Part shown: piece by piece, positions 19,104-30,039 of the stretch
Layout: every line of letters starts with the position of its first letter
Numbering within the stretch: the stretch's first letter is position 1
Origin: Adiantum capillus-veneris
Taxonomy: Eukaryota > Streptophyta > Polypodiopsida > Polypodiales > Pteridaceae
DNA length: 64,000 nt
Assembly: GCA_014529385.2 (NCBI GenBank)
Contig: CM043942.1
Coordinates: 106,008,141-106,072,140 of the forward strand
Direction of reading: 5' to 3'
Program-made: the position numbers and the translations under genes
Notes under the pieces: model-generated
The model's input: only the letters and a program-made list of their open reading frames with translations
What the model was told of the DNA's origin: nothing
The model's database searches: none

Positions 19104-22100
19104 ATCGAGCTAGTTGAAGGGGCAAAACCAATCAGGCAAAAGTTAAGGAGGATGGGCAAGGAGCAGATGAATGCCTTAAAGGACGAAGTGGATAACCTTT
19201 TGGATGAATGATTCATTGTGCCAGTGGATAATGCTGAATGGGTGAGCCCTGTTGTAGTCACCCCAAAGAAAGATGGGCGTTGGAGAGTATGTGTTGATTA
19301 CAAGCCACTAAATGCGGTGACCAAGAAAGACCCTTACCCTTTGCCTTTTATTGATCAATTACTAGATGCAGTGGCTGGTTTTGAGAGATACAGTGTCTGT
19401 GATGGGTATTCAAGATACTTTCAGATTATCCTTGCTCCTCAAGATAGGAAAAAGACTACGTTTATCACGCCATGGGGTTGTTTCTGCTTTTGTTGCCTTT
19501 CTTTTGGGTTGACAAATGGGCCAGGAGCCTTTGAAAGAAAAGTAGACTGGGTCCTTGCTCCATTTCTTGGGAAGTTTGTCAAAGGGTTCATAGATGATTT
19601 CTGTGTATATAGTTCAAGGAAAGAGCATGTTCAGAAGCTTGAAATGACGTTTGCAAGGTATGATGAATGCGGGGGTCAATTAAACCCCAAAAAATGTCAT
19701 TTGGCGCAGCCAAGGGTGAAGCTTCTTGGACATGTGATTTCAGAAAATGGGATTGAGGCAGATCCAGAGAAAGTGGAAGCCTTATTATTGATGTCATCCC
19801 CAAAGGATACAAGACAATTGGCTACTTTCATTCAGAAGGTGACATATCTGTCTCGATTCATACCTTTGGCATCACAGTTACTGTACCCACTGCAGCAAGT
19901 GGTTAAAAATGATCCATTGGAGTGGTGTGAAGAAGTTTTCGATAAGGTCAAAGAAGTTTTGAGCACACTGCCTATTATGCAAGCTTCTGATTGGGAGAAA
20001 GAATTTTATGTTAACCCGTCAGTTGGAGATGATGCCATTGGGGCTATGTTATTGCGAAGAGGGAAGGAGTCCAAGTATATGAAGCCTGTTTATTATGCTA
20101 GCCGAGTTAAAACCCCTCATGAAAGAGAGTACTCAGAGATTGAGTTGGTGATGATCAGTATGGTCTATGCTTGCAGACGATTCAGGCATTACCTATTGCA
20201 AAAGTCGTTCACTTTTCTCACCAGCTATTCATTGCTGTCTCAGTTGTTTAATAACTCAAATATATCAAAGATAGTGATGAAATGGGTTATAGAACTGCAC
20301 AAATTTCAATTCACTTTTTTGGTGGAAGAGAGTACTCGGGCTACCTTGGCAGATTTACTCACTTACAAAGAGACTCCTATTTTGGTTAAGGAAGAGGTGC
20401 TGCAAAGGAAGAAGGTCGAAACTCCTGCTATATCCAATGCTTCATTGTTATATTTTGATGGCTCTTATCGAAGAAGTCATGAAGCTTCTTCTGGAGGGAT
20501 TGTTGTCTATGATGCGCAAGGAAATCTTGTGAGGAAACAAGGGTTAAAGCTTGATGCGAAAAGTAATAATGAAGCAGAGTACATGACCCTTGAGGGCGGT
20601 CTGCACATTTGCTTACAGTTGGGAATTAAACACCTGCAAGTCAAAGGATATGCCTTGCTGGTTGTGAAGCAGGTATTGGGGGTGTGGAAGAATAAGAACC
20701 CTAAGTTGAAAAATTTGTGTTTCAAAGTGAAATCTTTGCTTAAAAAGTTTGAGGCATGGAGTTTATAGCATATTGAAAGGTCTCAGAATGAAGAAGCTCA
20801 TGATGCTGCCCAAGAAATGATCACTTGTGTGTTTGTGTTGAAGGCTGATGTCCCTCTATATCATGAAAGAGAAGTGCTATCAAAGGAAGCAGATTTTCTG
20901 CTTACAGATCTTTTACCTGAAGATTTGCCATCATCCAAAAAGTATGCTTTTATGAGAAGAGCCAAAAAGTACAAAATGCTTGATAATGTGCTTTATATGA
21001 AAGGAAGTGATTTGATATTGCGACGTGTGCCCTGGAAAGAAGAAATCTATAAGATTTTGGAAGAGAACCATGAAGGATCCTGTGGAGGACATTTTGCCAT
21101 GAAAATTATGCTACATAAGATTTTACAAGAAGGCTATGTGTGGCCAAGTGTCCAGCGGGATGTGAACCATTGGTGCAAGTCTTGTTTGTCTTGCCAGAAG
21201 ATGGGGAAGAGAATTTTGAAGCCTGAATTGCGAAAGACGATTTTAGCTTTTGATGTATTTGAAAAATGGGGTCTTGATGCCATTGGACCCTTACCCATGA
21301 CTGGTAAAAGAAATGTTTACATTCTGATAGCAGTGGATTATTTGTCACGTTGGGCAGAAGCTAAGACTGTCAAGCAGATTACCAGGAAAGAAATGGGGAA
21401 AATTGTGTACGAAGATATATGCTGCAAGTTTGGTGTTCCTTTGGAACTAGTTTCTGATCGGGGACCAGGATTTAGAGGAGAGTTGTTTGATTTCCTTTGT
21501 GGAAAGCTTAATATACAACATAGGTACAGTTCTCCTTATTATCCACAATGCAATGGTCTTAATAAGAGATTCAATGGAGAGTTAGTGAATATCTTGACCA
21601 AAATGACTCAGACACATGGGAAGACTTGGGATTCAGAGTTGCCTTGTGCACTATGGGCTTATAGAACCGCTATCAAAACAAGCACAGGGTTTTCTCCTTA
21701 TCACTTGATTTATGGCAAGGAAGCTTTATTGCCCATTGAAGTGGAAATCCCTGCACTTTAGTGGTTGTCATTGGAAGGTGAAGAGTAGCGAGATGCTTGG
21801 GAGAAAAGGTTGTTGGATTTACAATGCTTGCAGTTAGATAGAATTTTGGCCTTGAGTCATTATGAATAAGTGTCAAAGAAGGCTCAAATGAAATCCAATG
21901 AATGCATCAAGAATAAAGGAATTGAAAAGGGTGATCTCGTGTTGCGGTACAATAGTAAACTGGACAATACTTTTCAGAAAAAGTTTCAGATTAAGTGGGA
22001 AGGTCCTTTTACTGTTGTAAATAAATTTGAAAATGGCACATATCAATTCGCAAACTTAAATGGTGCAGAGCATAAATAATGTGTTAATGGTTACAGATTG

Positions 22101-22253
22101 AAGAAGTATCTGGCACGTTTGATGACAATTGTGACTGATGAAATGCTATCAATAGAAGAAGACAATGCGGAGACATCTGAAAATGTGGACGAGGTTTCAG
22201 GGGATGAAATGCATCAGTTATTCACCCTAGAGACCTCTGCTTGTCATGAATGA
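19104..22253 (+). pseudogene. pol of the gypsy element: reverse transcriptase, two RNase H-like regions, integrase
   Basis: The reverse transcriptase has VSPVVVTPKKDGRWRVCVDY, the YSVCDGYSRYFQI motif and FIDDF in the YxDD position. A gypsy RNase H follows (about 19980-20260). A second RNase H-like domain lies at about 20450-20700 (LLYFDGSYRRSHEASSGG, SNNEAEY), the arrangement known in Tat-type elements. A TAG at 20766-20768 interrupts the frame, which continues from 20769 into the integrase: GGHFAM...CKSCLSC zinc domain, GLDAIGP (Asp), VSDRGPGF (Asp), then NGLNKRFNG, where the catalytic Glu is Lys (GAG to AAG would explain it). Stops at 19209-19211, about 21760 and 22077-22079 also break it. 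The C-terminal KFQIKWEGPFTVVNKFENG is an SH3-like tail. Confidence 0.88.
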
Positions 22254-22283
22254 CTAAGCAGGCAAGGGGGGGTTGGCAAGCTA

Positions 22284-23526
22284 TGTCAGGCATTTTTTGG
22301 GTGGAAATGAAGTTGTTAATCCATGCTAAAAAGCTTGCTCACTAACCCCGAGTACATAGATGTACATAATGCTTTTTGTTTTTTGGAGTGCTCTTGTAAA
22401 ATTTATGTACAAAGGCTTGGTTTTGGTCAAGCTGTTGGTTGAGTCTTGGGTTGGTCGGGATTTCAAAAAATAGTTTTAGTGAGCATTCCTAGCCGTGCTT
22501 GATAGCTTGTAAATCGGACTCCGACATCATGAGTTACACGCACTCGAAGTGGATAGTTTTTCACTTAAAAAGTGGTGGCGGATGCACGGGAAGACGGCAA
22601 GTGCGCCGACTTGATGGTTTTTTTTGAAATGGTATGTTTAGAAATTTTTGGAGTTAGCCGGGGTAATAAGCTCCAAGCCATGCTTTACGGCGCTACATTT
22701 GGTGGTCGGGGTCACCGGCTACGCCTCCGAGAAAATGGCTTAGGTTGGGGGCAAAACAGAAATTTCAGGTTTGGACATGGGGAAGTTAGGGAAGGTGGGA
22801 GGATTGTGCCAAGTGGCAACGGAATAACCCTACATGGGGGAAGCAAATGACAAATGGAGGGTGTAAGGGGGGGAGTGGGTACCCCCTATGAGTGTATCAA
22901 AGGAGTTAATGGAGCTTCTTGGCCTTGCTTGAGAGGGCTCGTGGATTTTGGGGAGAGGAGGGGGCGCCCAATCTGTGTTCCCACTGCCTGGATAGGTGCC
23001 TAGCCCATTTTTTGGTCCTCGGAAATTGTCCCCCCCCCACTTGCCTTGGTCAAAAAGTGGCCGACAACCCATTTTTAACCCAAAAAAGGCTCAAAATGGA
23101 CCAATAAAAAGGCGTCTAAAGGGGGAAATGAAGTCGGCTAAGAGGGGAGAAAAAATCCCTTGGTATAAGAGCCAAAAAAATCCCCCTTTAATAGCTTCAT
23201 TTCTCTGCACACCTGCAGACACTTTCCAGAGACCTCTTTTTTGAAGCTTTTTGAAAACCCCTGAACTTCAAATGCTTGTAATTTGCTCATTCCTTATCGG
23301 AATCAAGCATATGGATGCTCTACGGACATCTACGCGAGCCAATCTACACACTCATATTATCTAATTCTTCTAATTCCAAGTGTGGTTTCCGCTAGAGCTG
23401 TTCGTTTCCAAGATTTAGAGGTGTTTAACACAGGTGAAATCGACGGTGCAGCTGTTGTTCTTTCCGACGGTGTGATCGGTGCAAGGCTATAGGGGCATTC
23501 ATTTTTGTTGTCGTTTGCACTCCACG
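22284..23526 (+). repeat. 3' LTR of the gypsy element
   Basis: It starts TGTCAGGCATTTTTTGGG and ends near TTTGCACTCCACG. It is alignable to 15414-16650 over its whole length, including a GGTATAAGAGCC (TATA-like) segment near 23161 and the terminal GGTGCAAGGCTATAGGGG. Confidence 0.88.
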
Positions 23527-25095
23527 TCGCCAATGCACCCCAAAGTTTTTGTGCTCTCTTTTTTTTTTGCATTGTGAAACCCTATCGTTTGTTTGTGAGC
23601 TTGTCTCAAGTACACTTCTTTCTTAGATGGTTCTATACATAGCCTAAGTAGTCCATCATTTCCCTGCTTATATAGCCGTCTAGTTCTTAGCACTAATGAG
23701 TATGATTGCTCAATGATTGATGGTTTCCTTTCAATGTGGATTGAACCAATGGTGAGCAATGGTATCACATGGTTGCTCCACCTCGGTACCATTTGGATGT
23801 TGAAAAGATAAGAGTCTGGCAAGTCATCATCGACCTCTAGAGGTGCTTCCTGGTGTATCAACCACTATTAATGGTCTACCGTGTGATGAGAAGTCCATTT
23901 CTTGACCACTACGATGAAATCACACTCTAGAAATATTATGAACCATCAAACTATACGGCCATTATTGCATGCTTTGTTCACAACAGAGCCTAGTGATACA
24001 CAAAAAATACAAATTTGTTTGCAAAAAGGTAATGTCTAAACTTTTTGATGGCATAGATCATTGCTGAGCCTTCTCTTTCTGTGGTCACATAATTTTGCTC
24101 TGTGCTATTGAGCTGTCTATTCGAGTAACAGATTGAAAAATCCATATTGTCCTCTCCAAGTTAAGCCAAGATGCATCTGATAGCGTAAGTCGATGCATCA
24201 ACATGAACGTGAAAGATCTTGTTCCAATGAAGAGCTTTCAAAATTGGAGCAAAAATAAATCTCTACTTCAATTGTTGAAATGCTTCTTCACATTCCTCAT
24301 CCCACTCAAATTTTGTGATGAGAGCATAGAGAGGTTTTGCAACAACCGCATACATGTAAATAAACCTTTGATAATAGCCACAATGACCCATAAAGACTTG
24401 TATCTCTCTAAATTTTGTGGGTCTTGGAAGAGCAACGATCACTTGGATCTTCTCAAGATCTATAGAAATGTCATTTTTGGACATAATACGCCCCAGAATC
24501 TTACCTTGTCTTACCATGAAGACATATTTTTTAGGATCTAAGCAAATACAATAAGTTTTATACTTGTCAAAGATCTTTTTCAAGTGTTCAACATGTTTTG
24601 TCTCTTCATAGAGAACGGACACACAGGTCATCCATATAAATCTCTAAGAATTTTCTTAGATACTCCTTGAATGCGTGACTCATCAGCCTTCAAAATGTGG
24701 CAGGTGCATTAGTTAGGCCAAATGGAATTACCCAATAAGAAAATATGCCCCATTTTGTGGCAAAAGCAATTTTGTGTTGGTCTCCGGGGTAATGGAAAGC
24801 TAGTTGTAGCTAGAAAATCCATAAAGAAATCTTTAAGCCTCCTTGCTCGCGACTCTCTCAATCACATGCTCTGTGATGGCTAAGAGAAAGTTCTCTTTGA
24901 TCGTAGCAGTGTGTACCTGTTTAAGATTCATACACATTTGTAATTTATCGTTATTTTTGGGAATACCCACTCTATGTGCTCTATCTCATAGATAAATTTC
25001 ACTTTCTTAAGTTTGTCTATCTCTTCTTTGATTTTCTTCACAAATGTTTTGTTATAGGTATAGGGATGTTTTCTGTGTGACTTAGCGTCACTCTT
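23527..25095 (-). mobile_element. Decayed Ty3/gypsy pol fragment
   Basis: On the minus strand the order is reverse transcriptase start (25090-24960: QHMISLKSDAKSH, KKIKEEIDKLKKVKFIYEIE), reverse transcriptase end and RNase H linker (24631-24263: LDPKKYVFMVRQGKILGRI), then integrase N-terminus (LYKQGNDGLLRLCIEPSKK, near 23640-23700). It has many stops. It shares the QHMI.LK.DAKSH segment with the gypsy at 45.4 kb, so they are relatives. It ends at the LTR of the intact gypsy. Confidence 0.78.
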
Positions 25096-25116
25096 AAGGG
25101 ATATCATATGTTGACA

Positions 25117-25118
<2 letters not shown>

Positions 25119-25189
<71 letters not shown>
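25119..25189. repeat. (GT)n microsatellite, about 70 bp
   Basis: Almost pure GT dinucleotide repeat at the edge of the gypsy fragment. A 25.1-25.3 kb minus-strand frame of alternating Thr-His across it is not a gene. Confidence 0.97.
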
Positions 25190-25193
<4 letters not shown>

Positions 25194-25429
25194 AGTTGAA
25201 GGGAGAGGAAGGACTTCATTCTACAGTAGAAGCAGAAAAGAGAGAAAGTTTCTACTTGCTGCAGTGTTAAACAAAAAGAGAGCAAGTAGGAGATTGTTGA
25301 GATTTTGTGTGTGTATGTTAGGCTTGATGTGTGCAGGCATGAGTTAGAGAGAGAGAAAATTCCACGACATTAATTAAAGAGGGAGAGAGAGAGAGAGGCA
25401 ATAAGGAAATTGATTGAAGGAGAATAGCA

Positions 25430-25431
<2 letters not shown>

Positions 25432-25515
<84 letters not shown>
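25432..25515. repeat. Compound (GT)n(GA)n microsatellite
   Basis: About 47 bases of GT followed directly by about 37 bases of GA. A shorter GA tract lies at 25381-25397. The flanking AGGCAATAAGGAAATTGATTGAAGGA is repeated near 27148, beside the next GA tract. Confidence 0.95.
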
Positions 25516-25518
<3 letters not shown>

Positions 25519-25559
25519 TTCTATTATCGTCCTTGGAGGTCAAATATGACCTATGGGAC

Positions 25560-27092
25560 CAAATGAACATGTCATGTGGTGTGAGTGGAGGTCATAAGTA
25601 ACTCTTGATGCTCAAAAATGACTGAAATGAGTGTCCCAATAGAGAGTCCATATCGTGGTTGGGAGAGGAAGGTATGTAGGGAGAGCTCATCACTGAATAT
25701 ATGGGGAAAAGAGGACCTAATGTGGTCAAACACTGAGCACTCAAGTAGTGTGTGGTACTCACTCTCTCGCACTTTGACGAGGGCATAAGGTGCAAATTCG
25801 ATGAGACTTCTCACCAGTGCCCCAACGTCCTGTCTCGCAACGTAGAGAATGGGAGCTAAGACGAATGGAGGCAATGGTGCGGATTGCACTCAATGGGATG
25901 GGCTCAAGGATGTAGGGATGGGTTCGGTTACCTCGTTCGGAGAAGAATAGAGATTTTTAGTTTGGGGCAATGTGTGTGGTGTAATGGCTGAAGCAAGAAC
26001 CTCTGGATTTCTCCCAAGCCGTGATACATTGGTGTTGTAAGAAGGCCTCATTAACTTGGGAGTCGATCGATGCATCATTGACTAAGTGACATGCATCCCA
26101 TCTTCCAAACCATTTCTTGATGTCAAGCATCCACCCCGAACTGAGTATTTTGCTCTTGCATATCTTTTGGACCTTTTGACTTGCTTCATATGCGATTCTA
26201 GGAAGTCGATACAAAGGGCTACGTTGTGTCTTAAGCATGTACTCCAGAACCCTTTGCATGCTCAAGACCTCAATGGGAAGCGATCCGGACTCAAGAAGTA
26301 AGAGCATGTAGGGTGTTTGTGTGTTGACTTGGAGAAGTTGGTGAGAAAACGCTTTTGGACATTCTCAAACTCTTTCCAAGTAGACTTCTCGATGCTACCA
26401 CCCTACACCTCCACTCCATAAAGAAGCACCGGTGTCACCAACGTGTCAAAGCGGTACTTTTTGAGATCCCAACACTTGATCTGTCCAGCATTGCACATGT
26501 TCTCAAATGTATAATAAGCCCTCTTTCCAGCTTCCAAGCGATGCATCGTGCAATCCTTCCATCTATGATTGGATGGAACCTCAAGGCCAAGGTAATTGAA
26601 GCTATCTACCACTTCAAGTTGCTCATTGTTGTATACAATGCATGGATTTTCATCATTGAGGGTCTTTACAAGCATAACCTTGGTTTTGGATCCATTTACG
26701 ATCAGCCCGCTACGTAGGCAAAAGCATTCCAAGACACTCATAAGCTTTTGTGCATCTTCTAAGGTATGTGCCAAGAGCACTACATCATTGGCATAAAGCA
26801 AAAGCATGATCACCGCATTTCCGATCTTAACTTCTTCTATGCCTTCTTGTTGCATAAAATCAAGAACCATCTTCTAAGGTATGTGCCAAGAGCACTACAT
26901 CATTGGCATAAAGCAAAAGCATGATCACCGCATTTCCGATCTTAACTTCTTCTATGCCTTCCTCTTGCATAAAATCAAGAACAATGCATTCCAATTCATC
27001 AATGAGTAGCCCAAAGAGGGTTGGGGAAAGTGGGCATCCTTGTTTGACACTAATGGTGCTTGCAAAAAATCTTGAAATTCCATCTCCCATAT
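25560..27092 (-). mobile_element. LINE-type (non-LTR) reverse transcriptase remnant
   Basis: Reading on the minus strand, FFASTISVKQGCPLSPTLFG and LLLYANDVVLLAHTLED are the palm motifs of a non-LTR reverse transcriptase, with YAND in place of YADD. They are followed by the thumb-like NYLGLEVPSNHRWKDC and LLYGVEV near 26403. Downstream pieces (26307-25957 and 25889-25572) hold SEYHTLLECSVFDHIR, like the C-terminal zinc region of LINEs. A segment of about 115 bp carrying the YAND box is duplicated in tandem (26753-26867 and 26868-26983). No intact frame, endonuclease or poly(A) tail was found. Confidence 0.8.

Positions 27093-27093
<1 letters not shown>

Positions 27094-27149
<56 letters not shown>
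27094..27149. repeat. (GA)n microsatellite
   Basis: About 56 bp of GA joined to the LINE remnant. Confidence 0.97.
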
Positions 27150-27442
27150 CAATAAGGAAATTGATTGAAGGAAAATAGAATAGTGTGTGAGAGAATATAG
27201 AGAGAGTTTGACAATTGCATCCATAAAGAACAAGTCACCGCAGAAATAGAGAAGCTTAAATATGGACTCACTAAACCGTGAGAAAGCATTGATTTTGGAA
27301 AAATATCAAAGCGTTAGTGGTTAGTCAAGATATTTAAAATTTGGAAATAACTTTAAAAAATTGTCTTTCTAGCATATTTCAGTTTAAAAACATAAAAATT
27401 ATAGAAAAAATTTCAATTTGGAGTATCAAAAAGGTCACTTAA
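27150..27442. other. AT-rich spacer without recognised feature
   Basis: It shares a short stretch (AGGCAATAAGGAAATTGATTG) with 25396-25420. Nothing else was recognised. Confidence 0.4.
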
Positions 27443-29994
27443 GGAAATGGAACGATGTATAGTCAAAAGACAAGCTTTATCGCATTCTTTTTGGCTTGAG
27501 GTCATCATGTGTGCCACTTATGCACTAAACAGGTGTCCTACGAAAGCTTTGTAGCCTATTACTCCATATGAAGCATAGCATGGTAGAAAGCCTTCTATTG
27601 AGCACATGCTGTTTTGGTTGTTTGGCATATGCTTTGGTGCCACATACACAACGCAAAAAAATGGATGATAAGGCTGTCAAATGTTTTTTTGTTGGTTATA
27701 GGGATGAAAGCAAAGGTTACAAGTTGTATCATCCGCAAACAAAGCGTATTCTGGTTTCACGGGATGTAGTGTTTGTGGAAGATTCTGTTCAGCCCTTGCT
27801 ATCATGTACTAGAGACAGTAATGTAATCTCACACGACATTTATGACACTTTGTTGCCTCTTTTCAGTGGTGGAAGTTTGAATGTAAATTCCAATGAGGCA
27901 AATGTATAGCCTATGGGGGTTTCTGAAAATGTTACAGATCAACCTATTACTTATGCAAATGTACATGATGTACTTGATGATGAAAGAACTGAAAATGAGC
28001 AGGCTAGAGGTATGCCAAAATGGATGGTGCATACATTGCCTCACAGTAAATTGGATGCACCTTTGTCTATTCGTACTCGTTCAAGCTCTTGCCATGCATC
28101 TTATGCATCAGAGTGTTATGCTTTGGCTGTGTCTAGCTTACATGATGTTGAGGAACCTCTCTCTTTTGATGAAGCACAAAATTTAGAAAATTGGATGGCT
28201 GCAATGCAATCAGAATATGATCCACTTATAGAAAGTGACACATGGACTTTGTGCCATTTGCCTCCTGGAAAAAAGGCCATTGGTATGAAGTGGGTTTACA
28301 AGTTCAAATGCAAGCCGGATGATGAGATCGATCGCCATAAGGCTCGACTTGTTGCAAAGGGTTATGCACAACAAAAAGGCATAGATTATGAAGAGACTTT
28401 TGCTCCTACTTGTCGTATGACTACTGTGCATTTTCTATGTGCATTGGCAGCTCATTTTGGTTGGGATGTACATCAATCAGACACTCTTACTGCTTTCCTG
28501 AATGGTGACATATTTGAGGAAGTTTATGTAACGTAGCCTCGCGGTTTTGTCAAGAAAGGACAAGAGGACAAAGTGTGCAGATGTAAGAAGGCTTTGTATG
28601 GGTTGAAGCAATCTCCTCGTACCTAGTATGAGAAAGCTGACACTCATTTGGTCAAAGTATGCTTTCTTAACAGTCCAATAGAAAGCACATTGTATGTAAA
28701 GCGTGAGGGTGATGTACTTCTCATTGTGGTTCTTTATGTCGATGATTTGCGGATCACTGGACCAAATGAGAGACATATTCCTGAATTTAAGGCTGATTTG
28801 AATGCTACTTTCAAGATGAAAGATTTGGGGATGTTGCATCATTACTTGGGTATACAATTTAAGAAGTTTTGATGGTGGTATTGCCTTGTCTCAGAAAAGT
28901 TACATAGAGAAATTGCTATGTAAGTTTGGACTTGAGGATTGCAAACCTATTGCCACTCCCATGGAAACAAGTTTGAAATTGAGTCTTCATGATGTTGGTG
29001 ATCCTATAGATGCCACTCTTTACCAAACTTCTATTGGATGCCTCATTTATGTATGCAACACGAGGCCGGATATTCAGTTTGCAGTCTCACAGGTCAGTAG
29101 ATTTATGCATAGCCCAGGGTCTAAGCATTGGTAGGCTTTCAATAGTATTTTTTGCTACCTTAGTGGCACTTTACATCTTGGCTTGTTTTATCCCAAGGGG
29201 CGATCATTTCCACCAGACTTACATGCTTTTTTGGACTCAGATTGGGCTGATTGTTTTGACACGAGAGTGTTCACAAGTGGTTTTTGTTTCATGCTTGGAA
29301 GTTCACGTATATCATGGTTGAGCAAGAAGCAACCTACTATGGCCACTTCGAGTTGTGAGGTTGAGTACAATGCAGTCTTCATAGCTACGGTTGAGTGTGT
29401 ATGGCTCAGATGCCTTATGGCTCATTTGGGTGTTGGACAAAACACTGCCAACACTATCTACACTGATAGTCAGAGCGCATTGGCAGTTGCGAGGAGCCCA
29501 GTTTTTCATGCTCGCACAAAGCACATTGAGGTTCATTACCACTATTTCAGGGAGAGGCTCTCAGCAGGAGAGATCAGCTTGGCTTATGTGCCAACAGAGG
29601 ACAACCTTGTAGATCTTTTCAAAAAGGCATTGTCTCGTGAGAAGCTTGAAGCTTTCCGCAAAGCTTTGGGCTTACTCCCCTTTGAGGACTGATCATGTCC
29701 TCAAGGCATGGAACTTCCCTTTACTCATGTGCCAGCTGTCGTTTACCGCATCACTCCAGGGGGGATTTGTTACCATATACATGTGGTATTGATGTGTGTG
29801 AACACACTAGGACCGTTGGGGCATTTTTTCCCTTTTTAGGAGGTTTTTCCCCCCATGCATTGTATATACGCCCATCACTCTAGGGCTATCTATCTTTCCA
29901 TTTCACACTAAGTAACACAGTCTCAGTTGTGTGCCTTGAGCTTCCTTTGTCTTCTCCAAGCTGTGTGCATTTCTCTGCAACCCTAATTCCAACA
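27443..29994 (+). mobile_element. Ty1/copia element II, 5'-truncated, with 3' LTR
   Basis: It begins inside the integrase (homologous to about 13766). It continues through the integrase C-terminus and reverse transcriptase (IGMKWVYKFKCKPDDEIDRH, VLYVDDLRITGPNERH with YVDD) to RNase H (DSDWADC, TKHIEVHYHYFRE, DSQSALAVA). Stops or shifts at about 27549, 27907, 28534, 28625, 28870 and 29132 disable it. A purine tract (CCAGGGGGGA) precedes an LTR at 29768-29994. It is the best view in this window of the family's reverse transcriptase and RNase H. Confidence 0.9.
29768..29994 (+). repeat. 3' LTR of copia II (227 bp)
   Basis: It starts TGTTACCATATACATG and ends CCTAATTCCAACA. It matches the LTR at 55308-55534 and the reverse complements at 46533-46757 and 50742-50968. 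Confidence 0.92.
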
Positions 29995-30039
29995 TTATGT
30001 AGCTCAACAAGTAGCAGGGCCATCTACGAGCGTACCTCC

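Larger units (their letters stand above)
15414..23526 (+). mobile_element. Nearly complete Ty3/gypsy LTR retrotransposon (about 8.1 kb), Tat-like with two RNase H-like regions
   Basis: The element is bounded by two long direct repeats (15414-about 16650 and 22284-about 23526), both beginning TGTCAGGC(G/A)TTTTTTGGG. Between them, in order, are a primer site, gag with CCHC knuckle, protease, reverse transcriptase, two RNase H-like regions, integrase and a C-terminal SH3-like part. A purine tract (CAGGCAAGGGGGGG, about 22257-22270) precedes the 3' LTR. A clean target duplication was not found; the outer flanks share only CGT or ACGT. The copy has at least one gag frameshift and several in-frame stops, so it is not autonomous. 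Confidence 0.9.

Noticed and set aside
25094-25570. Frames of Thr-His, Ser-Leu or Arg-Glu repeats across microsatellites (also at 27.1, 33.6 and 39-40.1 kb)
   Set aside because: Translation of GT and GA dinucleotide repeats, with no coding context.
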